64,000 nt of DNA. Origin: Boletus sp. NGJ (lineage: Eukaryota; Basidiomycota; Agaricomycetes; Boletales; Boletaceae). The stretch lies in the NCBI GenBank assembly GCA_019096195.1, contig JAGTXK010000055.1, forward strand, positions 2,170,001 to 2,234,000. The letters are read 5' to 3'. This document shows, piece by piece, positions 34,972 through 45,548 of this stretch (positions within the stretch are counted from its first letter, which is position 1; each line of letters opens with the position of its first letter). The notes below the pieces were generated by a model. The model was not told the origin of the DNA. It saw only the letters and a program-made list of their open reading frames with translations, and searched no databases. The translations under genes and the position numbers were made by a program.

Positions 34972-36378
34972 ATGCCCGCATTCGATATCATAGTCGTAGG
35001 CTCGGGCGGCGGTCTCGACGAGACCAACTTGTCTGGGTATGTCTCCTCGAGTCCACCAATCCATGCCCACCTCTTTTTCCTCAACCCCGTCCGTCGTGCT
35101 TGCACAGATATCTGGTCAAGCCGTGTAATGCCTCTTGGGACGATGGCATCATTGCGCTCGAAGCAGGTGCGTTCCTATATCCACCGGACACGCGTTGTTT
35201 TGCTGATCATTATCGACCCTCCCCCCCCCCAAGGGTCCGGGCACGGTGCGCTCAAGTATATCATGAAGGGGAACCCAGACATTTTTGGTCAGCGCCCTGC
35301 AGACGAGGATCCCTCGAAAAAGATCACGCCTTTTACTATATACTCCAACGTCAAGTGAGCGCATCTCTCACTATATCGAAAAAAAAAAAAAAAAAAACTG
35401 AACGACGTATTAGATGTTTCCTCCTCACGCACGCACATTTGGACCACATCAGTTCTCTAGTCATGGCTGCCGGCACGTTCGGAGGCTGTAGTAAACGCAT
35501 ATATGGTTCCCCGCAGACGCTCAAAGATCTAGAGACCGTTTTCTCTCCGATCGTGTATGGCCGAGATTAGCCACCTATGACGAGACAAATCCGTTTATAT
35601 CGCTTGGTCTATCACGCGTGAGTCTCGTGCGCCGTTCAGTCATCGCATCCCACCAAACTCCGATATCAGAGCTAACCACGTTTACCTCTCACATATGAAT
35701 AATACGAACGGCGCCGTCTAGACTCCACGCCGATGGTAAATACAAGACGATATTCCCCGACATCGCGGTGCGCAGCATGATGATCAGTCATGGCAAGAAC
35801 GAGCTGGGGTGCTACGAGAGCTCGTGCTTCTTCATCAAACACATACCTTCCAACCACGAATTCGTCTTCTTTGGCGACGTCGAACCCGACAGCGTCGCCG
35901 TCAAACCGAGGAACGTCACCGTCTGGCGGGCAGCGGCGCCCAAGATCCCGCACGATCTCTCGGCCGTGTTTATCGAATGCTCCTATCCCGCTGGTCGGCC
36001 GGACGACGTCCTGTGGGGCCACCTCACTCCGAACCATCTCGTCCAGGAGATGATCTCGCTCGCGACCGAGGTCGTTCTCGCACGTAAATCTCCAGAGGGG
36101 TCGTCGCGTCCCAGGAAGAAACAAAAGAAGGACCCCCTCCCGCCTGAAGCGCTACACGGCGCGCTCGCGGGTCTGAGGGTGTATGTCATGCACTGCAAGG
36201 AGCATTTCAGCACGGAGCGGCCGATAAGCCATGTCATTGGGGATCAGTGTCGGGAGATGCTCGCGCCGCACAAGCTTGGTTTGGAGCTGCTGACGGCAGA
36301 CCAGGGCATGAAGATTGGTGTGTCGTCCCCTCCGCATGCCATGGGTATACTGACGTGCGTTTTCCGACAGTCATCTGA
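34972..36378 (+). CDS. PDE1: Class II (low-affinity) cAMP phosphodiesterase, with a frame break
   Basis: Hydrolyses cAMP to AMP; it belongs to the PDEase_II metallo-beta-lactamase-fold family (yeast Pde1). Start MPAFDIIVVGSGGGLDETNLSG at 34972. The metal-binding signature THAHLDHISSLV is near 35430; later blocks are FFGDVEPDSV, VFIECSYPAGRPDDVLWGHL, VYVMHCKEHF and GLELLTADQGMKIVI, ending at TGA 36376-36378. Splice phases agree throughout. Inside the exon at about 35540-35610, however, the expected FSDRVWPRLATYDE lies one frame away from its flanks, and the direct frame meets TAG at 35568. A missing C near 35548 and an extra C near 35590 would explain this. A 33-base in-frame GT..AG segment there is an alternative, but it would delete the W-P motif that I expect from the family. 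Confidence 0.87.
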
Positions 36379-36933
36379 AATAGTTCCCGTCCCCCCCCCT
36401 TTTTTTTTATTCTTTGCGCTATATATATTTTTTTCGAGGAATTTACTTCTTTTCACTGTATACCTAACCACTGTAGCCTTATTATCTTTACGACTCCCGA
36501 ATTGGCCGCATCGTCGCTCGCGGCCCCACGATGTACTTACTCTTCTTTTGGACATATGTCTGCGGCACCACCGTGTTTTTGGGTCTTTTTTTTATTCGTA
36601 ATAGCAAGCACCCCTGTTTTTATTATTGACGCTCGCCCGTCGTCATGAAGAATCCTTTTTTTTTTTTCCCTTGTTCGCCACGTTGCGACCAACACAAATC
36701 ATCAACGACAGCGCAGAAACGAGAGAATAAGTACGATGAAAGAATTCCCGTCCTATAATGCGTATATACGTACGACAGACAAAGGAGTGTCTAACTCGAA
36801 AGAAGGAAAAAAAAGGTGAGCCGAGGCAAGGTGAGCAAATACCTAGCCCAGATCCAGAAGAAGAAAATCGTATAAAGACGTGCGCGTGATAGCAAGGTCA
36901 TGGCAAAAAAAAAGAGAAAGAAAGAAAAAAGAA
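36379..36933. other. Intergenic region between convergent phosphodiesterase and striatin genes
   Basis: About 550 bases with several homopolymer runs (poly-C then poly-T at about 36390-36410, T11 at about 36657-36669, A-rich strings at 36800-36930). Both neighbours end here, so these are likely 3' UTR and polyadenylation signals. No gene seen. Confidence 0.5.
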
Positions 36934-39900
36934 CTATGAAGACGCGTAAAGTTTGACGACGCCGTCTGCACCTGCGCTTGCCATGAACGGCAACGAGGGA
37001 TGAAATTCAACGTCCAACACGCCCTCCCTCGCCTTTTCTCGGTGCGTCGTCATCTCCTGCGTACACGTCCGCGAACCAAGCAAATCCCAGAACCGTGTCG
37101 AGCAATCGTGCGAACCAGAGACGAGTGAGAAACCGGCAGCGTCGATCGAAAGCGAGGTGACGCCGTCCAAGTGTGCGGGCATCGTGTGTGTACATTGTCC
37201 TGTCATGAGAAGATCAGAAGGAAAAAAAAAAAAGGATCTGGTCCAAATTAGATCCGCACCGGTGATGATGTCAAAAATACGGATAAACTTGTCCTCGTGA
37301 GCAGTAACGATGAAGGACATTGTCGGATGTGATACGAGCCGGTTCACTTGGGCCGCAGGCGTCCCGTCTGCGTGACATGTTTAGTCCTCGAGGAGACACG
37401 GCAGGACGGATGATCAACTCACCGTACGTCGCATCCGTAGCCAATCGTGAGACTTCTTTACCAGTCTCAATGTCAAATATTTTGACGACCGCATTTTGGT
37501 ATGCCACAGCCACCTTCTTCAAGTCTGTTTTGATTGCTTCGACGGCTGTGGCTCCACGGTCGTCCTTTTCATCTTCGCCATCCGTCCCTTCTCGTTCCAA
37601 GCCAGAGTAACCCCATGACAACCGGAGTGAGCCGGCTTCTGGCCCACTCACATCCCACACCTTTACAACACCTTCAGCGCCACAGCTGACGAGCGTGCTT
37701 TCGTCCCTGACAAGTGCGAGATCCCACACAGCGTCCGTGTGGCCGACAAGTTCGCCTCGAGAAGATGACTCATCGTACGGTGCATAGGTCGTGTGTGAGG
37801 GTAGTGGAAGCGCCCATACTCGGATGCTCGAGTCGAGGGATGCACTGTACAACAGCTGGCGCGTTGGGGAGTGAACAAGACGGGTGATGGCAGCAGAATG
37901 ACCGCGTAGAGTAAGCTGAGGCTCGCTCTCTGTCGTGACACGAGCACTGTGAAAGCATGAGTAACAAACAGGCGAACAAGAACCGCTAACGCACGTAGAG
38001 GATGCCAGACTAGCTACGTCCATACGCCATATTTTGACCGTACAGTCATCACCGCCAGTGGCCAGGCACAGTTCGGTGGGGTGGAACGCCAGTGCGCGGA
38101 CTGCGTCGAGATGGCTTGAAAACCGGGGATCAGCCAACAGTTGACCAGAGATAGATCGAAAACTCACTTCCTCAGCGTCCGTTTAGCTTTCCAGAGTTTC
38201 GTGCTTTCACCATCCGCCTCATCGACAACACCAACCGCCTCGGATTCATCCTCTTCCTCGCCGACCTCTTCTGGCTCCTCTTCTTCACTCTCCCTCCACT
38301 GTTGGACATGTTGCTCGTAAGATGAACGTAGTTTCTCTTTCCACTCTCCTGCGTCGTCAGGACGGAAAATCATTGTCGTTTGCTTCGGAACGTCACCCTC
38401 TTGGCGGATCACAGACCCCTGTCCAATTCCGTCCTGCCGTTGTTGCAAAGTCTGCGTCTGTGGTTGGGAAGGGGGTTGAGATGAAGCAAGGTTACGTTGC
38501 AGTTGGTTTTCTTGTGATTGTTGAGGTTGCACCTGGACCGGAGCTGGCTGCTGTTGCTGGTACATCCCTGGCCCAGCAATAGCAAGCTGATTCGCTCGTT
38601 CAAGCGGGCCCGAGGACGGAGGTGCATTTCCGGGGCCGGACATGACACCAATAGCGCCGGAACCAGTGCTACTTCCGAGCATCGGGAACTCCTTTCCTGG
38701 TGCGCCGACGTTGCTGATCCCGGGACCGCCCGAATCTGGAAGTTGCTTCCTAGGTCGTCCGTTATATATCGTATCAAAGGGAGAGGGTCCTTGGCCTTGC
38801 GCCATGCCTTGCCCTTGTCCCACACTACCCATACCGCCACCAAGTCCAACTCCCCCGGTGGAACCAGGATTCATGACATTGCCACTGGGACCCATGCTTG
38901 GGTTCGGGTTGGAGATGAGTGGGCGGTTCGGAAGCGGGTTCATTGCTTGAGGTGAAGTCAGGTACGATATTTCTTGGAGACACTGTTTGAGGTACTCTCG
39001 GCTCCTTGCACGCGATTTGGGATCACGCCCAGTGGGAGCTTTATTCAAAGCAGCAACCGCGGATGGTACAGAGGCGGGGACAGGAGGAACAACAGAAGGG
39101 GCACGGGGAGCGATGCCGTTTGGTACTTTCTCAGATGGAAGTGGCGAATCTGCAGATGAGACACCACATTATTGTGATTCACAAAGAAACAGAAAACCCA
39201 CATACCATCACTTCGAGGTGAACTTCCACTACTTCCATCTTTGTGACCCTGAGTATCATCTTTTGCGCTCTGTTGAATAGCAGCCAGCTTGGACGGGAGT
39301 GCTGTTGTCGACGGGGGAGCAAGTTGCTTTGAACTATGTGTATCACAGATTGTGATGGAAAATAAAATTGGAGACATGAACAAGAGTACGTGGCGAGTGG
39401 GCAAGCGGCGGGGGCTCACCGTTCCATGCGGAGAGCATATTCCAGCATCTTGATACGTCGCATAAGGTCCAATTTGACGTTCTCGAACGAACGACGCTCT
39501 CCTTCGAGAAGGGCGATGCGTGCCTACAAGGAGTGGACGATGAGCACGGGGGAACACGATAGCACATGATGGCGGTATCCAGGAAGAGGGAAAAAAGCGC
39601 GTGGCAGACACAAAGACGCTGCATCGAGCCCGCGAGTTGGATCGAGACAGAAACAGAGAGATGAATGTGCATAGAAAACAAACGACACTGACCCTCATCT
39701 CTGCCCTCTCGATCTCCCACTCGTTTCTGTCGCGCTCATATCGACGCCATTCTGTCTGCAAAAAGTGCAAGACACTCGACAAGGTGAAGTCCTGGCCATT
39801 TTGGGGTGGAGGTGGAGGGATGCCCTGGCCCTGGCCCAGTTGACCGAGTGGGTTCTGCTGCTGGGGTGGTGGGACTTGATTTCCCTGCGGGTTGGGTTGG

Positions 39901-40145
39901 GGTGGAGGCACCTGGAGCGTGCCGAGCATGGGGATTTGGATTGTCTGTGGATGGTGAATGTTGGGCGGGCCTTGTTGTGGAGAAGCTGAATTATTTTGGG
40001 CGTGGTAAGCACCGTTGAGTTGATGGAGCACGTCGCGTTGTTGGGAGGCGGTGAGGGTATTCTGCGAGTGCTGCTGGCGCTGTTGCTGCTGCTGCTGCTG
40101 TGCCGGGGACTTGAGGTTCAAGAGGAGTCGGGGCGTGGTGAGCAT
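36934..40145 (-). CDS. Striatin-family scaffold protein (STRIPAK, Pro11/Far8-like)
   Basis: Striatin is the core of the STRIPAK phosphatase-kinase complex; in filamentous fungi it controls cell fusion and fruiting-body development. The start ATG is at 40145-40143. The N-terminus is Gln/Pro-rich, with a polyglutamine run encoded by CAG repeats near 40080-40100. The striatin N-terminal domain follows (FTLSSVLHFLQTEWRRYERD, then a coiled coil RIALLEGERRSFENVKLDLM, RRIKMLEYALRMER). A second conserved block (SREYLKQCLQEISYLTS) and a long Pro/Gly/Gln linker precede the C-terminal WD40 repeats (LDAVRALAFHPTELCLATGG, GHSAAITRLVHSP, GHTDAVWDLALV, HPTMSFIVTAHEDKFIRIFD, HLDGVTSLSIDAAG). The end is GADGVVKLYASS with TAG at 36936-36934. 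Exons join in phase. Confidence 0.93.
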
Positions 40146-40368
40146 CGTCCCGGGTGACGAGCGGAGCACTTGTTAAATGTTTGCTGTCTACAAACAACCG
40201 ACGCTCTTCACGACGGTCCACGTCGAGCTCACTTGTCGACGAGGTTAACGACGGCGACAAAGGAAAAAGATGGCCAACAGAATCTACACGGTGCTCCCAT
40301 TTCACAAATTCACAGAGTCACACCCGAAACTCTTTTTTTTTATGTACATACTTACTTGCACGTTTCAC

Positions 40369-41368
40369 TCAACAATCCAAGAGGATACAGAAATTATTCC
40401 TTCTCCCCTCCCGACAGACGCTTTTCTTTCGGAACTCGTCCATCTTCAACGGACTGTCTGGTGCAATCTTTCGGTAGAGCCAATATGCCATCTTCCCGCC
40501 TTGTCTCCATTTGGTCTCCACCTCCGCAAACCCAATCGTAGTCATGAGCAGCTCAAGGCGCTCGAACGACATGTAGCGCGAGTTCTCGACACATGGCAAG
40601 GGGAGCTGTGGGCTGGTTGAGCCACACAGCCAGAGAGTGCATCCGAAAGACTTACTGCGAGAAATAACAAGCCTGACGGACGCAGGAATGTATGTGCCAA
40701 GATGAGCATTCGTCCTGCCAACACATGAGAACTACAAGACATGCAATCCAGAACGAATTACCTCTATCTTTTGGCTCGGGCACAAAGTTCACCACCAGGC
40801 TAAGACTGATGAGGTCCCATCTCTCGGTGTGCTCGTCTACGTCCATGGACAGAAAGTCCTGCTCGATGATGGATGGATGTCTGCTTCGAAGGTCGATAGG
40901 TGTTGTCGTTATCCATGACGAACACGACGCGTAGTTGTCTGGTTTCAGTGCACCAACTTCCAATAAGCTAAGGGATGCACCAATGGCAATTAGATTCGGT
41001 GTACTGAGAAGACGGTGTGCGCACCTCAGGGACCCCTTCTCATCTCTCTGGGCCAAGCCCATACCGACGAGCCACTTGATCAGGACCTTTTCGCTTCCCC
41101 CTCCCCGGTCCCCACCCTGCCCAATGCTCGACATTCGTTGATACGCCGCCAACCCTCCAAGGTGCTCAATCTCCTGCTCCACGTCCCGCAGCTCCTTTGC
41201 ATTGGACGGACTAGATGCATTCTTCTGAAGCTGCCTTTGCTTCTTGAGGAGAACATGGAAGCGCCTGATCAACGTCCTCGTCGTGTGGGGATTGCTGCTA
41301 CCATTCGCTGTTGGGTGGTGTTTTTCTGTCAAGGTAATCGGTATTTTCTTCTTGCGGGCGTTACGCAT
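40369..41368 (-). CDS. BMT2: 25S rRNA adenine-N(1) methyltransferase (Bmt2)
   Basis: Bmt2 makes m1A in 25S rRNA of the large subunit, in the nucleolus. The start at 41368 (MRNARKKKIPITLTEKHHP) matches the basic N-terminus of the family; an open frame continues upstream but without similarity. Blocks: TRTLIRRFHVLLKKQRQLQK, EIEHLGGLAAYQRMSSIGQG, DRGGGSEKVLIKWL, SCSSWITTTPIDLRSRHPSI, EQDFLSMD, WDLISLSLVVNFVPEPKDRG (the S-adenosylmethionine-fold core), FLRPSGLLFLALPLPCVENS and KWRQGGKMAYWLYRK. The end is RRNNFCILLDC, with TGA at 40371-40369. Two short introns (GT..AG) are in phase. About 300 residues, normal for the family. Confidence 0.92.
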
Positions 41369-42635
41369 GGCTGTCAAGAAATGACTACACCTCTTACTAA
41401 CTCTTTGCTCTTTTGCTGCAGACCAACGACACTTCCTTGAAAGGCCCGGGGTCAATATGACACTGCGTATTCCTCTAACCTTTCCAACAACATCGACATC
41501 CACTGCTGTAATCATTGAACTTGAATGTTTGATCTTCGTCATGTCACAACCGCCTATAAACTAATCACCCATCGTAAAAACTTGCGCGCGGTCGACAATA
41601 TCATTGGCAGTGCACGAGACACAGTCTTCTCGTACATGGGCACGTTGCGTTTCTTGTCACTTGCATTATTGAACGCAGATCGAACAGATGCGCGAATTGA
41701 CATGCGCTAAAGCACCCCTTCTAGGCCTCTTACGCTCCGCGGACAGTAATGTCTATACAGCGGGGATTTTCCCATCGGGAGCGAGCAAGGGGGGCGCAGA
41801 CCGCTGTAACCACCCAAGCAATTTCCCAAAAACCTTAACATGAGACCGTGCCTCAGCATACACACGTCGAAATGGCGACACTCTCCGTCACACGCCATCA
41901 AACGCAGATTGATACGGACCCTTGGCCTGGCTGGAAAGTGACGATTGGAGGTGGACCATGATCTGATCACCGTTGCGTGAGAAGCCAACGGTACTGTGGG
42001 TGGGTAACCATCAGCGATCTCGCGACAATTGATCCATAACCACTAACAAGGGACAGACGAACGCGGTAACCTGAATCTCGCGTCAAAACCGGTCTGCTAT
42101 TTACCCACCGAATGCTACGTCACTTCCTTTGCCGACTTGATAGTTGGATGTTGAGCTTCAAGTCGCAACACGTTGGTATGAGATATCGCCACACGTGATC
42201 ATTTTAGCTGACAACCAAGCTGATCGTCAACATCGGTCGGGGTGGTCGCACTGCGGCGAAACGGTTGAGCGAAGCTTGCCTCATCTCATCCGTAGATAAG
42301 TTACATTGCTGTGGCATTTATGGGGACTGCCTAGCGGCGGGTAGCAAGACAATCCCCGTGGCGTTGTTCCTCCACTGGTAAGTTACACCAACCCGGTGTA
42401 CAAGGTGAAACCAAAACCAATACAATTCATAAAATCTAACAAATACAACCACCTGACCAACGAATGAGAGTTTCAAAGAAAGTACACCGCGTCTAGCGCT
42501 TCGGGAGTTATATAAGGACGACGAAGAAGGATCACAAAACGAAGAGACCAGAGAAACGGTAAAAGATACTAAGGATACATTCAAGAGGAGGTTTGGTCAA
42601 AAGAAGTAAACCGCATATCACCCCAGGTGATCTCT
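41369..42635. other. Intergenic stretch, no gene recognised
   Basis: About 1.27 kb between the BMT2 start and the tetraspanin stop, both on the minus strand. Only short frames are open on either strand. The composition is more AT-rich than in the genes, and I found no transposon ends or tRNA-like boxes. It may contain the BMT2 promoter and decayed sequence. Confidence 0.45.
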
Positions 42636-43491
42636 TCATACAAAGCCGTGTCCACCCCTCTTGGCGTCGATTTTCTCAAAACGGTCCTCTTCTTGTCGCT
42701 GCTGTGTGTCAATGCCAGTTAAGACAATGAACTAAGGTCGCTTACCTTCTTAATAACACACATGTTTGCCAGGAAGAGACCGATGACAATCGCCATAAAT
42801 CCATACATAGTACTAACGCCAGCTAAGAGGACGTCCTCTGCAAGTTGAGGGGTACTTACCTGAAGACGTCATTTAATTTCGTGTCTGCAAATTTGGTGAT
42901 AGGAGTGACGCAGGAGTTGTTCACTTTCATAGCCGCAGTTACATTGGGACAGAAGGTACCACCAAACGCAACTTCATCAGTGGCACCAAAGTAACCACAG
43001 CACATGAACTGTGTGATGCATGAGAATCCACACGAAAATTAGTCCATCATCGCGCCTGCGCACCGTGTCCTGGACGGCAATCCTGGTAACATTGCTCTGC
43101 ATTCCAAACACTTTGTGATAGTTATTGCGCTCGTGAAGCGTGAAGAACCAAATGTATGTGCCGACGAAGAGAATCGCGATGCCATTGACGAGGAGCAACC
43201 AGTTGAACATGACAAGGGGTCTCTTGCCCCGCAAGGCAATGAGAACGAGGGAGCTGGCAAAGGTTACCAGGAAGATTATTCCCAGAATAGTTCCACCTGC
43301 AGAGAAATATGAGGGTCGATGCAAAGTTCCTGGACGATAATGGTACCAATGAGGTCAAAGGAGCTAAATGTGATGTTGAGGAGTAGGTCGGGCTTGCGCC
43401 AGACGAGCGAGAGAATGAGCGTTACGACTCCCGCAGCCAGGAGGGAGGCATCAAAGAAAAACCAGGCAAGCATGAGTCGCTTGGACACCAT
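42636..43491 (-). CDS. Tetraspanin-like membrane protein
   Basis: Four predicted membrane spans. The start at 43491 (MVSKRLMLAWFFFDASLLAA) begins span 1; the second is around GTILGIIFLVTFASSLVLI, the third around MFNWLLLVNGIAILFVGTYI, and the fourth is MYGFMAIVIGLFLANMCVI. The large loop between spans 3 and 4 has the tetraspanin CCG signature (FMCCGYFGATDE) and two further cysteines (GGTFCPNVT, NNSCVTP), as in fungal tetraspanins such as Pls1/Tsp types. The C-terminus is short and charged, ending at TGA 42638-42636. Introns are GT..AG and in phase. Fungal tetraspanins are known for roles in polarity and infection structures; the role here is unknown. The region just upstream of its ATG is the left edge of the duplicated unit. 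Confidence 0.87.
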
Positions 43492-43953
43492 CTTGGCGAG
43501 AGCGGTTTGTGCCGGTTGCTTCAATACGATAGTTTTCCGGAGTGTACAAGTACAAAACTAGACCAGCTAGAGTCCGTCAAAGGACGATCAACGCCAAACG
43601 GGCTGGCCTGCAGCAAGAGAAGGCAATGAGCAAGGTTATGACAGCTGACAGCGGTAATAAAAACTTACGCGGCGCTAGTAGTTCCTGATGGTTTCTATCA
43701 CGGTAAACCAAGAATTAGTGTTTCAGGCCCTGGCCTGAAATGAAGGACAGAAATGAAGGGAAGAGAGAGGAAGAGAAAGGAAGAGGAGTGGGGGGATAAA
43801 TAATGTACAGAAGGTCACCATGGCCACTCTCCTCTCTCGGTACAATGATAGATACCGTCTCATACTCACACAACAAGGCCAAGTGAACCGTCTCAAAAAT
43901 TCTCACGTATCCACTCCTTTTGTCCATTTCCATTATCCGTTGCGCAACTCAAT
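43492..43953. promoter_or_regulatory. Divergent promoter region of tetraspanin and MET8
   Basis: About 460 bases between divergent ATGs. It includes a GA-rich strip (43740-43800). The part from about 43519 is duplicated at 49680, where the copy has lost roughly 90 bases of the GA-rich/MET8-proximal segment. No specific factor site identified. Confidence 0.45.
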
Positions 43954-44198
43954 ATGTCCTCCGACTCGCTCACGCAGGGCGGTGGTTCCCTCCTGGTGGC
44001 CTGGCAACTCAAGTCTAAACACGTTCTCATCGTCGGGGGTGGAGACGTTGCCTCGGGTCGCATCGAATCTGTGCTCGTTGCGGATGCGCGGGTCACCATC
44101 ATCTGTCCCTGCACCGGCTTGCATCCCCTCACGAAAAAGTTCATCGACGGTCCCCATCAGATAACATACCACGACCGCGTTTTCGGCGGTGCTGACGA
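43519..44198 (+). repeat. Direct repeat, copy 1 (tetraspanin upstream region plus MET8 5' third)
   Basis: This segment recurs in the same orientation at 49680-50289. The coding part is nearly identical; the non-coding part differs by an indel of about 90 bases and scattered substitutions. The left edge is in the tetraspanin upstream sequence and the right edge is in MET8 near codon 81. Confidence 0.85.
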
Positions 44199-44793
44199 CC
44201 TCGTCGGTGTCGACATGGTGCTTACCGCTATTGACGACGTTGCACAGTCTCGCGTTATTTGCTCTCTCTGCAGGGAGCGCAAAATCCCGGTCAACGTCGC
44301 TGACATTCCAGAATCCTGCGATTTCTACTTTGGCTCTCAGATTCGCAATGGACCACTACAGATAATGATATCTACGAATGGGCAGAGCCCGAAGTTCGCG
44401 AACCTCATTAAACGGAGGATCGAGCACAGTCTCCCGGAACAAGCTGGGAAAGCAATCGAGAAGGTGGGAGAATTACGGGTGAAGCTCAGAGAAAGGGCTC
44501 CCGGTGTCGGAGGTCCAGTGAGCAAACGTCGGATGAAGTGGATGGTGGACCTCTGCACCTCCTGGGAAATGGAAGACCTGGTAATGCTAAACGAGGAGAT
44601 GATGAAGAGGTTATTAGATGACGGTTGGGAGAACAATGCGATACCACGCCCTGAAGCTGTCGGTGGGATCTCCAAACGCGGCGAGCGTACCAGTGGTACC
44701 GCATTTTCGCTCAGTACGTTTGTTCTCCCATCGCTTGCGTTCGCCACCGGCGCTGCTGCGGCTACCATTTTACTCGCGTCCCGCATCCGGTGA
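43954..44793 (+). CDS. MET8: Siroheme synthase, bifunctional dehydrogenase/ferrochelatase (Met8)
   Basis: Met8 oxidises precorrin-2 to sirohydrochlorin with NAD and inserts iron to make siroheme, the cofactor of sulfite reductase. A single exon of 279 residues. The NAD-binding motif is VLIVGGGDVASGRIESVL, followed by ADARVTIICP, FGGADDLVGVDMVLTAIDD and IPVNVADIPESCDFYFGSQI. Then NGQSPKFANLIKRRIEHSLP and a helical C-terminal domain. The last about 28 residues (LSTFVLPSLAFATGAAAATI, then LLASRIR) are strongly hydrophobic and look like a C-terminal membrane tail. Yeast Met8 is, to my knowledge, soluble and of similar length. This is the intact copy; a second copy is split at 50042-50289 and 54650-54767. 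Confidence 0.93.
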   Translation: MSSDSLTQGGGSLLVAWQLKSKHVLIVGGGDVASGRIESVLVADARVTIICPCTGLHPLTKKFIDGPHQITYHDRVFGGADDLVGVDMVLTAIDDVAQSRVICSLCRERKIPVNVADIPESCDFYFGSQIRNGPLQIMISTNGQSPKFANLIKRRIEHSLPEQAGKAIEKVGELRVKLRERAPGVGGPVSKRRMKWMVDLCTSWEMEDLVMLNEEMMKRLLDDGWENNAIPRPEAVGGISKRGERTSGTAFSLSTFVLPSLAFATGAAAATILLASRIR

Positions 44794-45548
44794 TCGCGGG
44801 AAGTTCGACTTTCGCTCTCTGGTACGTGGTCTGGATGGTTACAATGGTCATAGTTCCACAACGGAAATTATTTCAGGCAACGTTTCGTCGTGCTAATTTG
44901 GCGCGTTGTAAAACTCTCTTAAATGTTGCGATTGTACCCCATAGTGATTTGGCGACCAAAAAGCAGTTGACTTGATCGTAGCGGCGCTCGCGACGGTCCC
45001 GACTCCTGGGGGATTCTGGGTTCACAGCCAGAGACCGACTATATTGCAGACGGCAGGTTGGATTCTGAGCCCCTTTTTGATCAACAGTCCTCCGAGTTGC
45101 GTGGAAGATTGTCTATGAGATTGTGTGTCACACATTGTCGTCTTGCATAAACGTGGTCATGCGCTAGTTTTTGCGGGTCTCGACGATATGATATCCACTG
45201 TACCATCTTAGTCCGGGGTTGTGCTTGACCAGCGCGTCGGGATCGACGTTGTGGCAGTGCAGAGAGAGGGGCGAGAGACCATAAGAGGGAGCAGCAGGGG
45301 GGTCGAGAGAGGTCGCGGCAGGGTCCAACCCAACGGAAATCGACGACGCAAAGGGGATTGTGGATGGTGTGGACACGACGTGACGATGGTGGAGTGTATC
45401 AAGATTGCCGCCGTTATGTGGAACAATAGACATGCGGCAGTACCACAGATGCTGTGGATCTTGAATCGCTGTCCATCATTTGTGGGTACTCCGTTGACGA
45501 TATAAAAGCGGCTCGTCGAATGGCTTGGTACTACAACAATCCGACATC
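44794..45548. promoter_or_regulatory. Intergenic region between MET8 and NTPase copy A
   Basis: About 755 bases holding the MET8 3' flank and the NTPase promoter; TATAAAA occurs at 45500, about 49 bases before the ATG. The corresponding spacer in the inverted copy is about 265 bases longer and more divergent. Confidence 0.5.

Noticed and set aside
35536-35568. 33-base GT..AG segment in the phosphodiesterase as a real mini-intron
   Set aside because: It would keep the frame but is shorter than any other intron here, and removing it deletes the W-P motif expected in the family. Kept only as an alternative.
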